Part shown: positions 7,892 through 15,703 of the stretch, piece by piece
Numbering within the stretch: the stretch's first letter is position 1
Layout: the number at the start of each line of letters is the position of its first letter
NCBI GenBank assembly: GCA_002479805.1
Contig: DLPB01000024.1
Location: forward strand, 24,569 to 65,526
From: Micrococcales bacterium UBA7469
GTDB taxonomy: Bacteria > Actinomycetota > Actinomycetes > Actinomycetales > Microbacteriaceae
Length of the DNA: 40,958 bases
Reading direction: 5' to 3'
The notes under the pieces: generated by a model
What the model was told of the DNA's origin: nothing
Databases searched by the model: none
Seen by the model: only the letters and a program-made list of their open reading frames with translations
Translations under genes and position numbers: made by a program

Positions 7892-9945
7892 GCGTCAATC
7901 TTCTCTCGGTCAAAACTGTCTGCCGAATCCACAATAAAGTCGCGCCTAGGTGCTACCTCATTGCCCATTAGAAGCTCAAAAATCTCATCAGCAGCCTGTG
8001 CATCTTTCGCAGTGATGCGGCGCAGCATGCGATTTTGCGGATTCATCGTTGTCTCCGCGAGCTGATCAGCATCCATCTCGCCAAGACCCTTATAGCGCTG
8101 GATTGGGTTTTGATAAGCCTTCCCAGCCTTCTCGAGCTTTGCGAGCAGATCATGCAACTCCTGCTGACTGTAGGTGTAGATCGGCTCCTTAGATCGTCCG
8201 GATTGCACCATGACCCTGTGCAGCGGCGGGACAGCGGCGTATACCCGACCGGCTTCTACTAGTGGCCGCATGTACCTAAAGAAAAGAGTCAGTAGCAAGG
8301 TTCGGATGTGAGCACCATCCACGTCAGCATCGCTCATCAAGATTATTTTCTCGTAACGAACCGAGTCCAGGTCGAAGGTTCGCCCGGAGCCACCGCCAAT
8401 AACTTGAATTATGGATGCACACTCGGTATTGGAAAGCATGTCAGCGATCGAAGCCTTTTGAACATTGAGAATCTTGCCGCGAATTGGCAGCAGTGCCTGA
8501 AACTTAGAGTCTCTTGCCAACTTCGCGGTTCCCAAAGCGCTGTCGCCCTCAACGATAAAAAGCTCGGACCCGGCGGTTGCGTCTGCACGACAGTCCACCA
8601 GCTTGGTTGGCAATGAAGATGATTCAAGCGCATTCTTACGACGCTGGGTGTCCTTGAGCGTTCTGGCACTGACTCGCGCCTTGGCTTCGTTGACAATCTT
8701 CTCTAGGAGATTGTCAACCTCCTGCTTGGTGCCGCGAATGGATCCGGAAAGATAGCTGTCTAGCCATGCGCCAAGGCCATTAGCGACAATTCCCTTTACT
8801 GCAGGAGTGCCAAGGGTCTCCTTGGTTTGACCCTCGAATTGCGGCTCTGGAAGGCTCACGGTCACCACCGCAGTGATTCCGGCGAGCAAGTCCTCGCGTT
8901 CGATCTTGAGCCCAGTTGCCTTGAGCTTTCTGGCGTTGGCATCGATTACCGAGCGGAAAGACTTAATCAGGGCTTGTTCGAAACCGGCCTGATGACTGCC
9001 ACCCTTGGGGGTGGAGATGATGTTCACAAATGATCGAAGTTCGGTGTCAAAACCATTTCCCCACCTAAGGGCAATATCGACCGAACACTCGCGCTCGACC
9101 TCCTTGGAAACCATTGCGCCGTTTGCTTCGTCAAGCACTGGAACAGTCTCCAAAAACGTAGACTTGAATTGAATTCGCTTGGTCGGCATGACGGCAACAT
9201 CTTTCGCAAGATGCTCGGCGTATTCTGCAATGCCACCCTCGAACCGGTAATCCAAGTTCGCTCCAGTAGCGTGCTCAAGAGCTTTCAGGCGCAAACCCGG
9301 TACCAGGAAGGCGGTTTGACGAAGCCTATTTGCCAAATCCTCTAGCGAAAAGGCAGCTGATGCTTCAAAAATCTGACGGTCTGGCCAGTAGCGAACCCGA
9401 GTTCCAGTGACACCCTTGGCGACTTTTCCGACTTTGGTTAGCTCACTACCGTCGACAAATGGCTCAAATTTCGCATCTGGTCCCTCGCCAAAGAACCGCC
9501 CCGGTTCGCCGCGCTTGAATGACATGGCATGGGTCACCCCATCGCGATCGACCTGAACATCCAACCTTGATGACAGCGCGTTTACAACAGACGCACCGAC
9601 ACCGTGAAGGCCACCCGAAGCAGCGTAGGAGCCACCACCAAATTTTCCACCGGCGTGCAATTTGGTGTATACAACCTCTACACCGCTTAGGCCAGTTCTT
9701 GGCTCGATGTCCACCGGGACACCGCGTCCCTTATCGCGAACCTCGATTGAACCATCTTCAAAAATTTCGACCTCAATGAGATCACCATGGCCGGCCAGTG
9801 CTTCATCGACAGAGTTATCGATGATCTCCCAGAGGCAGTGCATCAAACCGCGAGCATCGGTTGAGCCGATGTACATTCCAGGGCGTTTGCGAACTGCCTC
9901 TAAACCCTCAAGGACGGAGAGGTGTCTAGCTGAATAGGTTTCCAC
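7888..9945 (-). CDS. parE: DNA topoisomerase IV subunit B
   Basis: The ATPase subunit of topoisomerase IV, 685 residues. The GHKL ATP-binding fold is visible from HLSVLEGLEAVRKRPGMYIG, with the Mg-binding Asn/Glu in WEIIDNSVDEAL, then GRGVPVDI and GGLHGVGASVVNALS. The transducer domain follows. The C-terminal TOPRIM domain has FIVEGDSALG and the metal-binding SDADVDGAHIRTLLL, then the conserved QRYKGLGEMDADQLAETTM. The gene converges on parC, and the two stop codons lie on the palindrome CTAG (7888-7891). The start is a GTG with no Shine-Dalgarno sequence, 6 nt downstream of a TAGATT -10, so the mRNA is likely leaderless. Confidence 0.95.
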   Translation of the reverse strand: METYSARHLSVLEGLEAVRKRPGMYIGSTDARGLMHCLWEIIDNSVDEALAGHGDLIEVEIFEDGSIEVRDKGRGVPVDIEPRTGLSGVEVVYTKLHAGGKFGGGSYAASGGLHGVGASVVNALSSRLDVQVDRDGVTHAMSFKRGEPGRFFGEGPDAKFEPFVDGSELTKVGKVAKGVTGTRVRYWPDRQIFEASAAFSLEDLANRLRQTAFLVPGLRLKALEHATGANLDYRFEGGIAEYAEHLAKDVAVMPTKRIQFKSTFLETVPVLDEANGAMVSKEVERECSVDIALRWGNGFDTELRSFVNIISTPKGGSHQAGFEQALIKSFRSVIDANARKLKATGLKIEREDLLAGITAVVTVSLPEPQFEGQTKETLGTPAVKGIVANGLGAWLDSYLSGSIRGTKQEVDNLLEKIVNEAKARVSARTLKDTQRRKNALESSSLPTKLVDCRADATAGSELFIVEGDSALGTAKLARDSKFQALLPIRGKILNVQKASIADMLSNTECASIIQVIGGGSGRTFDLDSVRYEKIILMSDADVDGAHIRTLLLTLFFRYMRPLVEAGRVYAAVPPLHRVMVQSGRSKEPIYTYSQQELHDLLAKLEKAGKAYQNPIQRYKGLGEMDADQLAETTMNPQNRMLRRITAKDAQAADEIFELLMGNEVAPRRDFIVDSADSFDREKIDA

Positions 9946-9951
9946 TCGGGA

Positions 9952-9957
9952 AATCTA
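9952..9957 (-). promoter_or_regulatory. -10 element for a leaderless parE mRNA
   Basis: On the minus strand TAGATT is followed by TCCCGA (6 nt) and then the GTG start of parE. Transcription would begin at or next to the start codon. Inferred from the TANNNT pattern and spacing. Confidence 0.55.
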
Positions 9958-10056
9958 ACCGTTGATTGAAGTATTTATGGCTTGCCACTTCGCAGTTAGC
10001 GAAACTGGAGGAAACAGGGACTGAATTGCCTGCCCTTGGTGGTTGAATGTAAGCAA

Positions 10057-10254
10057 ATGGAAGATCTAAAAGAAACCTCTCGTCTAGTAGCTGCCGACCG
10101 CTGTGATGTTTGCGGCGCCCAGGCTTACATTCGTGTCGAACTTGAAACCGGTGAGCTTCTGTTCTGCGCCCACCACGGCAATGCCAACAAGAGCAAGCTA
10201 GAACCGATCACCATCTCTTGGCATGATCAGTCAGAGGATCTTTCTAAAAGGTAG
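10057..10254 (+). CDS. DUF7455 family small zinc-ribbon-like protein
   Basis: A 65-residue actinobacterial protein. The core is CDVCGAQAYIRVELETGELL followed by FCAHHG, so Cys-x2-Cys plus Cys-x2-His probably binds zinc. This matches the DUF7455 family, a small protein usually found near rpoD and parE in actinobacteria; function unknown. I chose the ATG at 10057 (MEDLKETSRLV) over in-frame TTG/GTG codons at 10036/10039. There is no clear Shine-Dalgarno sequence; GAATGT lies 6 nt upstream and could be a weak -10 of a leaderless mRNA. The 3' end overlaps the convergent gatD-like gene by 11 bp. Confidence 0.87.
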   Translation: MEDLKETSRLVAADRCDVCGAQAYIRVELETGELLFCAHHGNANKSKLEPITISWHDQSEDLSKR

Positions 10255-10804
10255 TGGTCTCGCGAACTAAATTTGCGAGCCTTTCACTTTCCTCGAAGAA
10301 CTCCCCAGAGAGTTCAACTCCGAGCGCCTGAGCCAGCTGCTTCAAAATGCTTGGGTTTTTTGCCAGCAGCGGCCCAAATAGCGTCGTCCCAACAAACGCC
10401 CCGGACATAAAGAATCTAGGCTCGACCAACGTCGAATTGTGGTAACCAATCACTTCGTGACCTAAGGCGCTGAGCTTTAAGAACTTAGAGATCCGATCGC
10501 CATGCAGAGTTTGAATTCCCAACAAAGGCGCTAGGTACTCCCAGCTTCGCCCGACCAATAGTGTTGGTTTTCCGGCTTGGAGCCTAGATTTCAGCTCTGA
10601 CACAAGCCCCAAAAGTTCGGTTTCGAAGTGAGCGTGAGCTGCAATCGAACTATCCCCAATAAGAAGGAAATCTGAATTCTGACAATCGGTCGATACCTCG
10701 ACCTTTTTACCCATGGCCTCGAGGTGAGAGCCGAGTACTGCGATGTTTGCCTGATCGCCATTATTGTCAAAATACTCTGGCCTAAAACTCGCTAGTTTGA
10801 TCAT
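10244..10804 (-). CDS. GatD-like protein lacking glutamine amidotransferase catalytic residues
   Basis: This occupies the place of GatD, the glutaminase partner of MurT in amidation of D-Glu in lipid II. It is only 186 residues, against roughly 240 for usual GatD. The ends fit the family: an N-terminal LASFRPEYFDNNGDQANIAVLG resembles the family's YGDRGN segment, and VGTTLFGPLLAKNP aligns with the family's GTYLHGPLLPKNP. But the catalytic His is Phe in that motif. The nucleophile motif (VCGGYQLLG type) reads VGRSWEYLAPLLG, with Gly at the Cys position. The protein has one Cys in all (STDCQNS), not in a nucleophile context. The reading frame is intact and couples to murT by an ATGA overlap. 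It is thus unlikely to hydrolyse glutamine; a structural or altered role is inferred. Confidence 0.8.
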   Translation of the reverse strand: MIKLASFRPEYFDNNGDQANIAVLGSHLEAMGKKVEVSTDCQNSDFLLIGDSSIAAHAHFETELLGLVSELKSRLQAGKPTLLVGRSWEYLAPLLGIQTLHGDRISKFLKLSALGHEVIGYHNSTLVEPRFFMSGAFVGTTLFGPLLAKNPSILKQLAQALGVELSGEFFEESERLANLVRETTTF

Positions 10805-12015
10805 TTCGCCAGCCCCAGGTACCTTCTCGTGCGGCGCATAGCGTCCGCCGAAAACACGATTGTTGGTTCCTCCCCCGCGAGATTCGCGAAGTGCTCATTT
10901 GCCTCATCGATTTTAGGCTCCATCAGTCTCACCTTGACGCCCGCGTAATGGAGCCTGAGGGCGAGCTCATGCGCATTGAATCCTGAGACCACGTCCACAT
11001 AATCCAAGTTCCGGAAATCGACAGTCCAAAGCCAGCTTGGATCATGAATGTCTCTTCCCGCCATCAACATAATTGGGTGGGGTGTGGTTTTCAATTTGTC
11101 GAGATTGAGTTGAAAGCTGGTTGGGTTCTGGACCAACATCAGGCGCACAGATCGATCTCTGATCACCGCCATCTCATCACGGGCAAAAACTGGAGGCAAA
11201 GCCTCAATAGTGTTGGCTACCAGCTCGCGATCTATATCAATCAAGCAGTCGATAGCTAGCAGAGCGGCCGCCGTGTTCATGGCTTGCGAGAGGTTCTCGA
11301 AGTTGCCAGCAATCTCGAGGTCAAGACCCTTGAGCATAACCAGCAATCGCTCGGCAGTAGCAGCTCGAATCAGTGCCGATGCTGATAGTTCCGGGTGCTC
11401 ACCAAAGTTAATGGCGTAGTTCGGGCCCGATTCGACCAAGTCCGCAGCCAGGCCAAAGCCATAGCAATCAGGATGCGACGCTGCAATCTGCGCGACGTTC
11501 TTATCGTCTCGATTAGCTATAACGAGCTGGGAATTGTTGATTATCTCGGAGAGCTTTTCCTGCACATAGACGGGATCGACAAATCGATCCAACTGGTCTG
11601 ACAAAACATTCGTGATGATGCTCAATCTGGGTTTGAGGTCCTTGGCCAATGCTGCACCGTGACCCTCATCCCACTCCAGCACAACTATGTCGGCATCGAT
11701 TTGACCACGAAGATTGCCAAATTGCAGGACGGATGCGTAGTAACCCTGTCGAATATTTGCGGTCGATGGGTTTGTAAATACCTTTAGTCCGTGGGTGCGT
11801 AGCAAAGAGACCACGAGGTTAGTGGTGCTCGATTTACCGGCGGTGCCGCTCACCACGACCAAACCCATAGGGGCGGATTGGATGGCTCGTTCTAGCAGTT
11901 TGGGCTGAATAGCTGCCGCAATCGTGCCTGGCAGCGCAGAACCTCCGCCACGTCTAACTAGACGCAGAAGAAAACGAGTCGTTTTCCCCAGCGCCATCGC
12001 CAGGAAAGTGCGCAT
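10801..12015 (-). CDS. murT: MurT-like Mur ligase family protein without the zinc ribbon
   Basis: MurT is the ATP-dependent ligase half of the lipid II isoglutaminyl synthase; it activates the alpha-carboxyl of D-Glu. This 404-residue protein has a hydrophobic/basic N-terminus and the P-loop VSGTAGKSSTTNLV. It also keeps the Mur central-domain motif VLEWDEGHGAAL and TNVLSDQLDRF, and the C-terminal DPSWLWTVDF, which contains the Asp thought to complete the GatD triad. The Cys4 zinc ribbon normally inserted in the middle domain is missing: the segment after ANRDDKNVAQIA has a single Cys. Usual KNP near the C-terminal domain reads QNP. Its ATG shares one base with the rpoD stop (TAATG) and its TGA overlaps gatD, so the three genes form one operon. 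Confidence 0.85.
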   Translation of the reverse strand: MRTFLAMALGKTTRFLLRLVRRGGGSALPGTIAAAIQPKLLERAIQSAPMGLVVVSGTAGKSSTTNLVVSLLRTHGLKVFTNPSTANIRQGYYASVLQFGNLRGQIDADIVVLEWDEGHGAALAKDLKPRLSIITNVLSDQLDRFVDPVYVQEKLSEIINNSQLVIANRDDKNVAQIAASHPDCYGFGLAADLVESGPNYAINFGEHPELSASALIRAATAERLLVMLKGLDLEIAGNFENLSQAMNTAAALLAIDCLIDIDRELVANTIEALPPVFARDEMAVIRDRSVRLMLVQNPTSFQLNLDKLKTTPHPIMLMAGRDIHDPSWLWTVDFRNLDYVDVVSGFNAHELALRLHYAGVKVRLMEPKIDEANEHFANLAGEEPTIVFSADAMRRTRRYLGLAK

Positions 12016-13073
12016 TAGCTATCTAGATAGTCTCGAAGAAGCTGTGAGCGCGAAGGGTGACGCAACTTTGACATCGTCTTGGATTCAATCTGACGAATAC
12101 GCTCGCGAGTAACGCCGAACTTCTCACCGATTTGATCCAGCGTCATTTGCACGCCGTCACCCAATCCAAACCTGGAGCGAATAACTCCGGCCTCTCTTGG
12201 GTGAAGTGAGTCAAGCACGCGCTCGAGCTCCTGTTGCAACATCGTGAAACCAACGGCATCTGCTGGGACAACGGCCTCGGTGTCTTCGATTAGGTCACCG
12301 AACTCGCTGTCGCCATCTTCGCCAAGCGGAGTAGATAGCGAGATCGGCTCGCGGCCGTACTTCTGGACCTCTACGACCTTCTCCGGGGTCATGTCCAACT
12401 CGGCAGCCAATTCCTCAGGGGTCGGTTCGCGACCCAGGTCTTGCAGCAACTGGCGCTGAACACGAGCCAACTTGTTGATCACTTCAACCATGTGGACCGG
12501 AATACGAATGGTTCTGGCCTGATCTGCCATGGCACGTGTGATTGCCTGGCGAATCCACCAGGTTGCATATGTGGAGAACTTGTATCCCTTGGTGTAATCA
12601 AACTTTTCTACCGCACGGATTAGACCCAGGTTTCCCTCTTGAATCAAGTCCAAGAACTGCATGCCGCGACCGGTGTAGCGCTTCGCAAGAGAAACCACCA
12701 AACGAAGGTTGGCCTCCAGCAAGTGACTCTTGGCGCGGGCTCCGTCTTTGACAACCCAGGTCAAATCGCGGCGCTCGGCTGGGGCCAGGTTCTTTGAGGT
12801 TGCAAGCTTCTCTTCGGCAAACAAGCCGGCCTCAATGCGCTTTGCTAGCTCTACCTCGAGCTCGGCGTTTAGCAGCGCAACCTTACCGATCTGCTTTAGG
12901 TAGTCCTTCACCGGGTCCGCAGTGGCGCCGGAAATAGTTAGGTTCTGGGCCGGGATGTCATCATCGTCATCACTGAGAACCAGGACGTCGGAAGGTAAAG
13001 CTGCCAGGTCAACGGCCGGCTCGGCCTCATCGTCCTTGTGCTCCTCGGCTGCCGAGTCACCAGTTTCCTGCAC
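12015..13073 (-). CDS. rpoD: Primary sigma factor (SigA/RpoD); minimal frame from GTG 13073
   Basis: The main sigma-70 factor. Region 1.2 begins at DPVKDYLKQIGKVALLNAEL. Region 2 contains NLRLVVSLAKRYTGRGMQFL, DLIQEGNLGLIRAVEKFDY and the -10-recognition helix YKFSTYATWWIRQAITRAM. Region 3 contains IRIPVHMVE, and region 4 ends with the -35-binding GVTRERIRQIESKTMSKLRH. The 352-residue frame given here starts at the first conventional start codon. It has no Shine-Dalgarno sequence and begins in the middle of the typical acidic tail, so real translation probably starts further upstream (see the extension entry). The downstream murT-gatD pair overlaps it by 1 bp. Given the sigma factor's high expression, murT-gatD should be expressed constitutively too. 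Confidence 0.95.
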   Translation of the reverse strand: MQETGDSAAEEHKDDEAEPAVDLAALPSDVLVLSDDDDDIPAQNLTISGATADPVKDYLKQIGKVALLNAELEVELAKRIEAGLFAEEKLATSKNLAPAERRDLTWVVKDGARAKSHLLEANLRLVVSLAKRYTGRGMQFLDLIQEGNLGLIRAVEKFDYTKGYKFSTYATWWIRQAITRAMADQARTIRIPVHMVEVINKLARVQRQLLQDLGREPTPEELAAELDMTPEKVVEVQKYGREPISLSTPLGEDGDSEFGDLIEDTEAVVPADAVGFTMLQQELERVLDSLHPREAGVIRSRFGLGDGVQMTLDQIGEKFGVTRERIRQIESKTMSKLRHPSRSQLLRDYLDS

Positions 13074-13220
13074 CTCAGCGACGATTAGATCAACTGACTC
13101 CAGTTCAATCTCGTCGTCGATGTCCTCTTCTTCATCATCGGCGACAACGGACTTGGCCTTGCTTGCTTTGCCGGCAGGCTTGGTTGCTTTGGCCTTGGCC
13201 TTGGATACGGTTGCGATGAT
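13074..13220 (-). other. rpoD: Probable N-terminal extension of RpoD with no conventional start codon
   Basis: The rpoD frame stays open upstream to a TGA at 13254-13256. It encodes a Lys/Ala-rich stretch (ATVSKAKAKATKPAGKASKA), then an acidic one (VVADDEEEDIDDEIELESVD). This is the composition seen at the N-terminus of other actinobacterial primary sigma factors. No in-frame ATG, GTG or TTG exists between that stop and GTG 13073. The best-placed candidates are two consecutive ATC codons (13218-13220 and 13215-13217), with AAGAGG 3 or 6 nt upstream. Either translation starts at AUC, or the sequence differs by one base from a real ATG. The coding nature is well supported by composition; the start is inferred. 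Confidence 0.55.
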
Positions 13221-13228
13221 GGACCTCT

Positions 13229-13257
13229 TTTTTAGGCAGACTTTAAACCCTTGTCAA
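13229..13257 (-). promoter_or_regulatory. rpoD promoter
   Basis: On the minus strand a perfect -35 TTGACA (complement of 13252-13257) is 17 bp from TAAAAA (complement of 13229-13234). It is the strongest -35 match I found in the window and is placed to start transcription just before the proposed rpoD N-terminus. The resulting leader would be very short. Confidence 0.55.
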
Positions 13258-13340
13258 GTCGGATGACCTGAAAGGGTTTAGGTGGTAATTATGCCACTAA
13301 ATCTGGCGTGATGGTGTAAATAACGAAGAAATACCTGAGT

Positions 13341-14243
13341 TTATTCCGCAGTCGGTTCGTCTTTTGACATGTTTGCAAGATACTTCTCGAGCTCTTCGGC
13401 GATCTCGTCCGCACTTGGTGGTGCGGTCTGCGGTTTACCGATTGGAGACCGTGATGGGCCCGAACCCGAGCTGTAGCTCTGCTCTAAGGTTGCAACCAGC
13501 TTCGCCAGTTCGACATTCTCCTCGAGCTGAGCATTGACCTTCTGCGCAAACTTCGCGGCGCGCTCACGTATCTCATCGGTAGGAAAAACTAGACCGGTGG
13601 CAGCGGTCATGAGCTCAAGGCCACTCAAAGCGGCAGCTGGAACCTCGTTGTCAGCTAAGTAATGAGGCACGAGGAGAACAAAGCCCGTGGTAGTCAATCC
13701 GGTCTTGCCCAGTCGGTATTCCAGCAGGTGAATGACATTGCCAGGAACTTGAGTCTGAGGCTTCCACTCGGAATAACGATCGACGAGGTCGGCACGGTTT
13801 CCTGACACCGTTATGCCCACTGGACGAGTGTGTGGAATTGGGAACGGAATTGAGTGCACCCAAGTCATCGAAGAAACCTCGAACCGATCGACCAAGTCCC
13901 CAACCGCCTCTGCAAAGGCATCCCACTTGAAATCTGGTTCGTAGCCTTCAAGCAGCAGAAACGGACTTCCTGCCTCGTCGTAAACCAAATAAAGACCGAG
14001 CACCGGAGGCTCATAGGAATCTATGTGGTCTTTCTCAAAGTAGAGCAGGGGTCGCCGAGATCGGTAATCAAGCAGTTCGTCGTTGCTGAATCGAACCAGT
14101 AGCTCGTTGTCCAAGTGTGCAAATAAATGCTCCGACAACTGAGAAATAGTTTGCCCAGAATCCGTGAAGCCAGAGAGCATGGCAAGCATCGGAAGACCCT
14201 TGATTTCGGTCTCAGATTCGAAAACTCGATACAGCTCTGCCAT
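13341..14243 (-). CDS. PAC2 family protein (proteasome assembly chaperone-like)
   Basis: A 300-residue actinobacterial protein of the PAC2 family, so called for similarity to an archaeal/eukaryotic proteasome assembly chaperone; its bacterial role is not established. The family core is LPMLAMLSGFTDSGQTISQL at the N-terminus, LLLEGYEPDFKWDAFAEAV in the middle, and SMTWVHSIPFPIPHTRPVGI. Then comes GKTGLTTTGFVLLVPHYLAD and a helical C-terminal tail with a Ser/Pro-rich linker. No transmembrane segment is seen. The gene is divergent from leucyl aminopeptidase with 31 bp between start codons. The ATG is preceded by TAGTAT and 6 nt, so it is likely leaderless. A link to proteolysis is suggested by the aminopeptidase neighbour only. 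Confidence 0.88.
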   Translation of the reverse strand: MAELYRVFESETEIKGLPMLAMLSGFTDSGQTISQLSEHLFAHLDNELLVRFSNDELLDYRSRRPLLYFEKDHIDSYEPPVLGLYLVYDEAGSPFLLLEGYEPDFKWDAFAEAVGDLVDRFEVSSMTWVHSIPFPIPHTRPVGITVSGNRADLVDRYSEWKPQTQVPGNVIHLLEYRLGKTGLTTTGFVLLVPHYLADNEVPAAALSGLELMTAATGLVFPTDEIRERAAKFAQKVNAQLEENVELAKLVATLEQSYSSGSGPSRSPIGKPQTAPPSADEIAEELEKYLANMSKDEPTAE

Positions 14244-14249
14244 GGCCAG

Positions 14250-14268
14250 ATACTAACTCACCTAAGCT
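14250..14268. promoter_or_regulatory. Divergent leaderless promoters (PAC2 gene / pepA)
   Basis: On the minus strand TAGTAT (complement of 14250-14255) is followed by CTGGCC and the ATG of the PAC2 gene. On the plus strand TAAGCT (14263-14268) is followed by TGAAGA and the ATG of pepA. Both have exactly 6 nt spacers and no Shine-Dalgarno sequence, in a 31-bp intergenic region. Confidence 0.6.
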
Positions 14269-14274
14269 TGAAGA

Positions 14275-15651
14275 ATGATTAAAGTCGCTTCCGCAACCTC
14301 TTCTCCAACCACTCCACACCAGATCGCTATTCCGCTCTCGGACTCTGGACTGCTGACGTCTGAACACGGAATTACCCAGCAACTTCTTGACCTGCACAAG
14401 GCGGATAAGAAGCCAGGAACTGCGGCAAGAATCCTGGTTGGGCAAAACGTCGCACTCGTTATAGGCGTCGGTTCAATTTACAAACCATCCGACTTTGCTG
14501 CGGCAGCGGTCAGGGCAGCAAGCGACAAGGCTCCACTAGTTCTGGTTGCGAAGGATGCGCAAGAGGCGAAAGCCTTCGCAGAAGGTTCAGTGCTGGGGCA
14601 GAAGACCCCATCCCAATTCAAAAAGGATTCTGCTTCGAATTTAGAAGTTTTGATTGTTTGCCCGGAACAGGTCGACATAGCACTCGAGATAAAGGTTGCC
14701 GAGACCATCGTCGCGATTCGGGAACTGATCAATCTCCCGGCCAATGAGCTCTGGCCAGACAAGCTAGCCCAGGAGGCAAAAGCGTTTGCCAAGGGGCTTC
14801 CGATCGAGGTTGAGATTTGGGATGAGAAGAAGTTAGAAAAAGAACGCTGCGGCGGCATTCTGGGCGTAGGCAAGGGTTCGGTACGCCCACCGCGCCTGGT
14901 CAAGCTGACTTACCGCGGCGGTGGTAAGCACTTTGCGCTCGTGGGTAAGGGTATTACTTTCGACACTGGTGGCTTATCGCTAAAGCCTGCCGAGTCAATG
15001 GTCGGCATGAAGTACGACATGGCCGGTGCAGCCTCCGTGCTTGGAGCCGTGGTTGCAGCGGCTCAGCTTGGGGTGAAGGCTGACATCACAGGCTTTATGT
15101 GCTTGGCCGAAAACATGCCAAGCGGAGAGGCAACGCGTCCAGGCGATGTCCTAACGCTTCGCAATGGCAAGACCGTGGAGGTGCTAAACACCGACGCCGA
15201 AGGTCGCCTGGTACTTGGCGATGGTCTAGCCCTCGCATCCGAGCTGTCCCCGGACCACATCATCGACATCGCCACTCTGACCGGCGCGGCCACCATCGCA
15301 CTGGGCCACCGTTACGCGGGTCTGATGGGTAGCGGTGCGGCCGTTGAACTTGCTAAGCAGGCGGCAGAAAAGACCGGAGAGCTGTTGTGGCACATGCCAA
15401 TGCCGAGCGAGTTGCGCGAGCTTTTGAACTCTGAACTGGCGGATATGACAAACGTCAAGATTGGAAACCGAGCCGGTGGCATGCTGATCGGTGGAATATT
15501 CCTATCTGAATTCGTTCCCAAAGATGCCAGCTGGGCACACCTAGATATTGCATCGAGTGGCAACAATGACTTTGCTCCGTACTCGGTTTATCCCTCTGGA
15601 GCAACCGGTGTGATGATTCGCACCGTGATTGAAATGACTAAGCATTCCTAA
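14275..15651 (+). CDS. pepA: Leucyl aminopeptidase (M17 family)
   Basis: A cytoplasmic di-metal exopeptidase that removes N-terminal residues from peptides; hexameric in its family. It has 458 residues. The N-terminal macro-like domain is variable. The catalytic domain shows KGITFDTGGLSLKP (metal-binding Asp), MKYDMAGAASVLGA, and the diagnostic M17 signature NTDAEGRLVLGD, followed by DIATLTGAATIALG. The predicted mRNA is leaderless. Downstream lies lpdA after 52 bp with its own Shine-Dalgarno sequence, so co-transcription is possible but not shown. The family call is certain; the substrate preference within M17 is not determined. Confidence 0.95.
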   Translation: MIKVASATSSPTTPHQIAIPLSDSGLLTSEHGITQQLLDLHKADKKPGTAARILVGQNVALVIGVGSIYKPSDFAAAAVRAASDKAPLVLVAKDAQEAKAFAEGSVLGQKTPSQFKKDSASNLEVLIVCPEQVDIALEIKVAETIVAIRELINLPANELWPDKLAQEAKAFAKGLPIEVEIWDEKKLEKERCGGILGVGKGSVRPPRLVKLTYRGGGKHFALVGKGITFDTGGLSLKPAESMVGMKYDMAGAASVLGAVVAAAQLGVKADITGFMCLAENMPSGEATRPGDVLTLRNGKTVEVLNTDAEGRLVLGDGLALASELSPDHIIDIATLTGAATIALGHRYAGLMGSGAAVELAKQAAEKTGELLWHMPMPSELRELLNSELADMTNVKIGNRAGGMLIGGIFLSEFVPKDASWAHLDIASSGNNDFAPYSVYPSGATGVMIRTVIEMTKHS

Positions 15652-15703
15652 AGCCCAAAGGTATTAGGATTGGTCTGTTTGGCGAGAATTTGGAGCAATC
15701 ACT

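Noticed and set aside
10244..10804. Frameshift or truncation as the reason for the short GatD.
   Set aside because: Both the N-terminal and C-terminal family segments are in one frame with no stop, and overlaps with murT are intact; the catalytic changes are substitutions.
12922..13266. Plus-strand Ser-rich open frame opposite the start of rpoD.
   Set aside because: The Ser repeats are the complement of Asp/Glu/Ala codons in the sigma-factor tail, so it is a shadow.
13278..13300. Imperfect dyad TTAGGTGG ... CCACTAA between rpoD and the PAC2 gene as terminator or operator.
   Set aside because: The arms differ by a bulge, the loop is A+T-rich, and there is no T-run; not better than chance.
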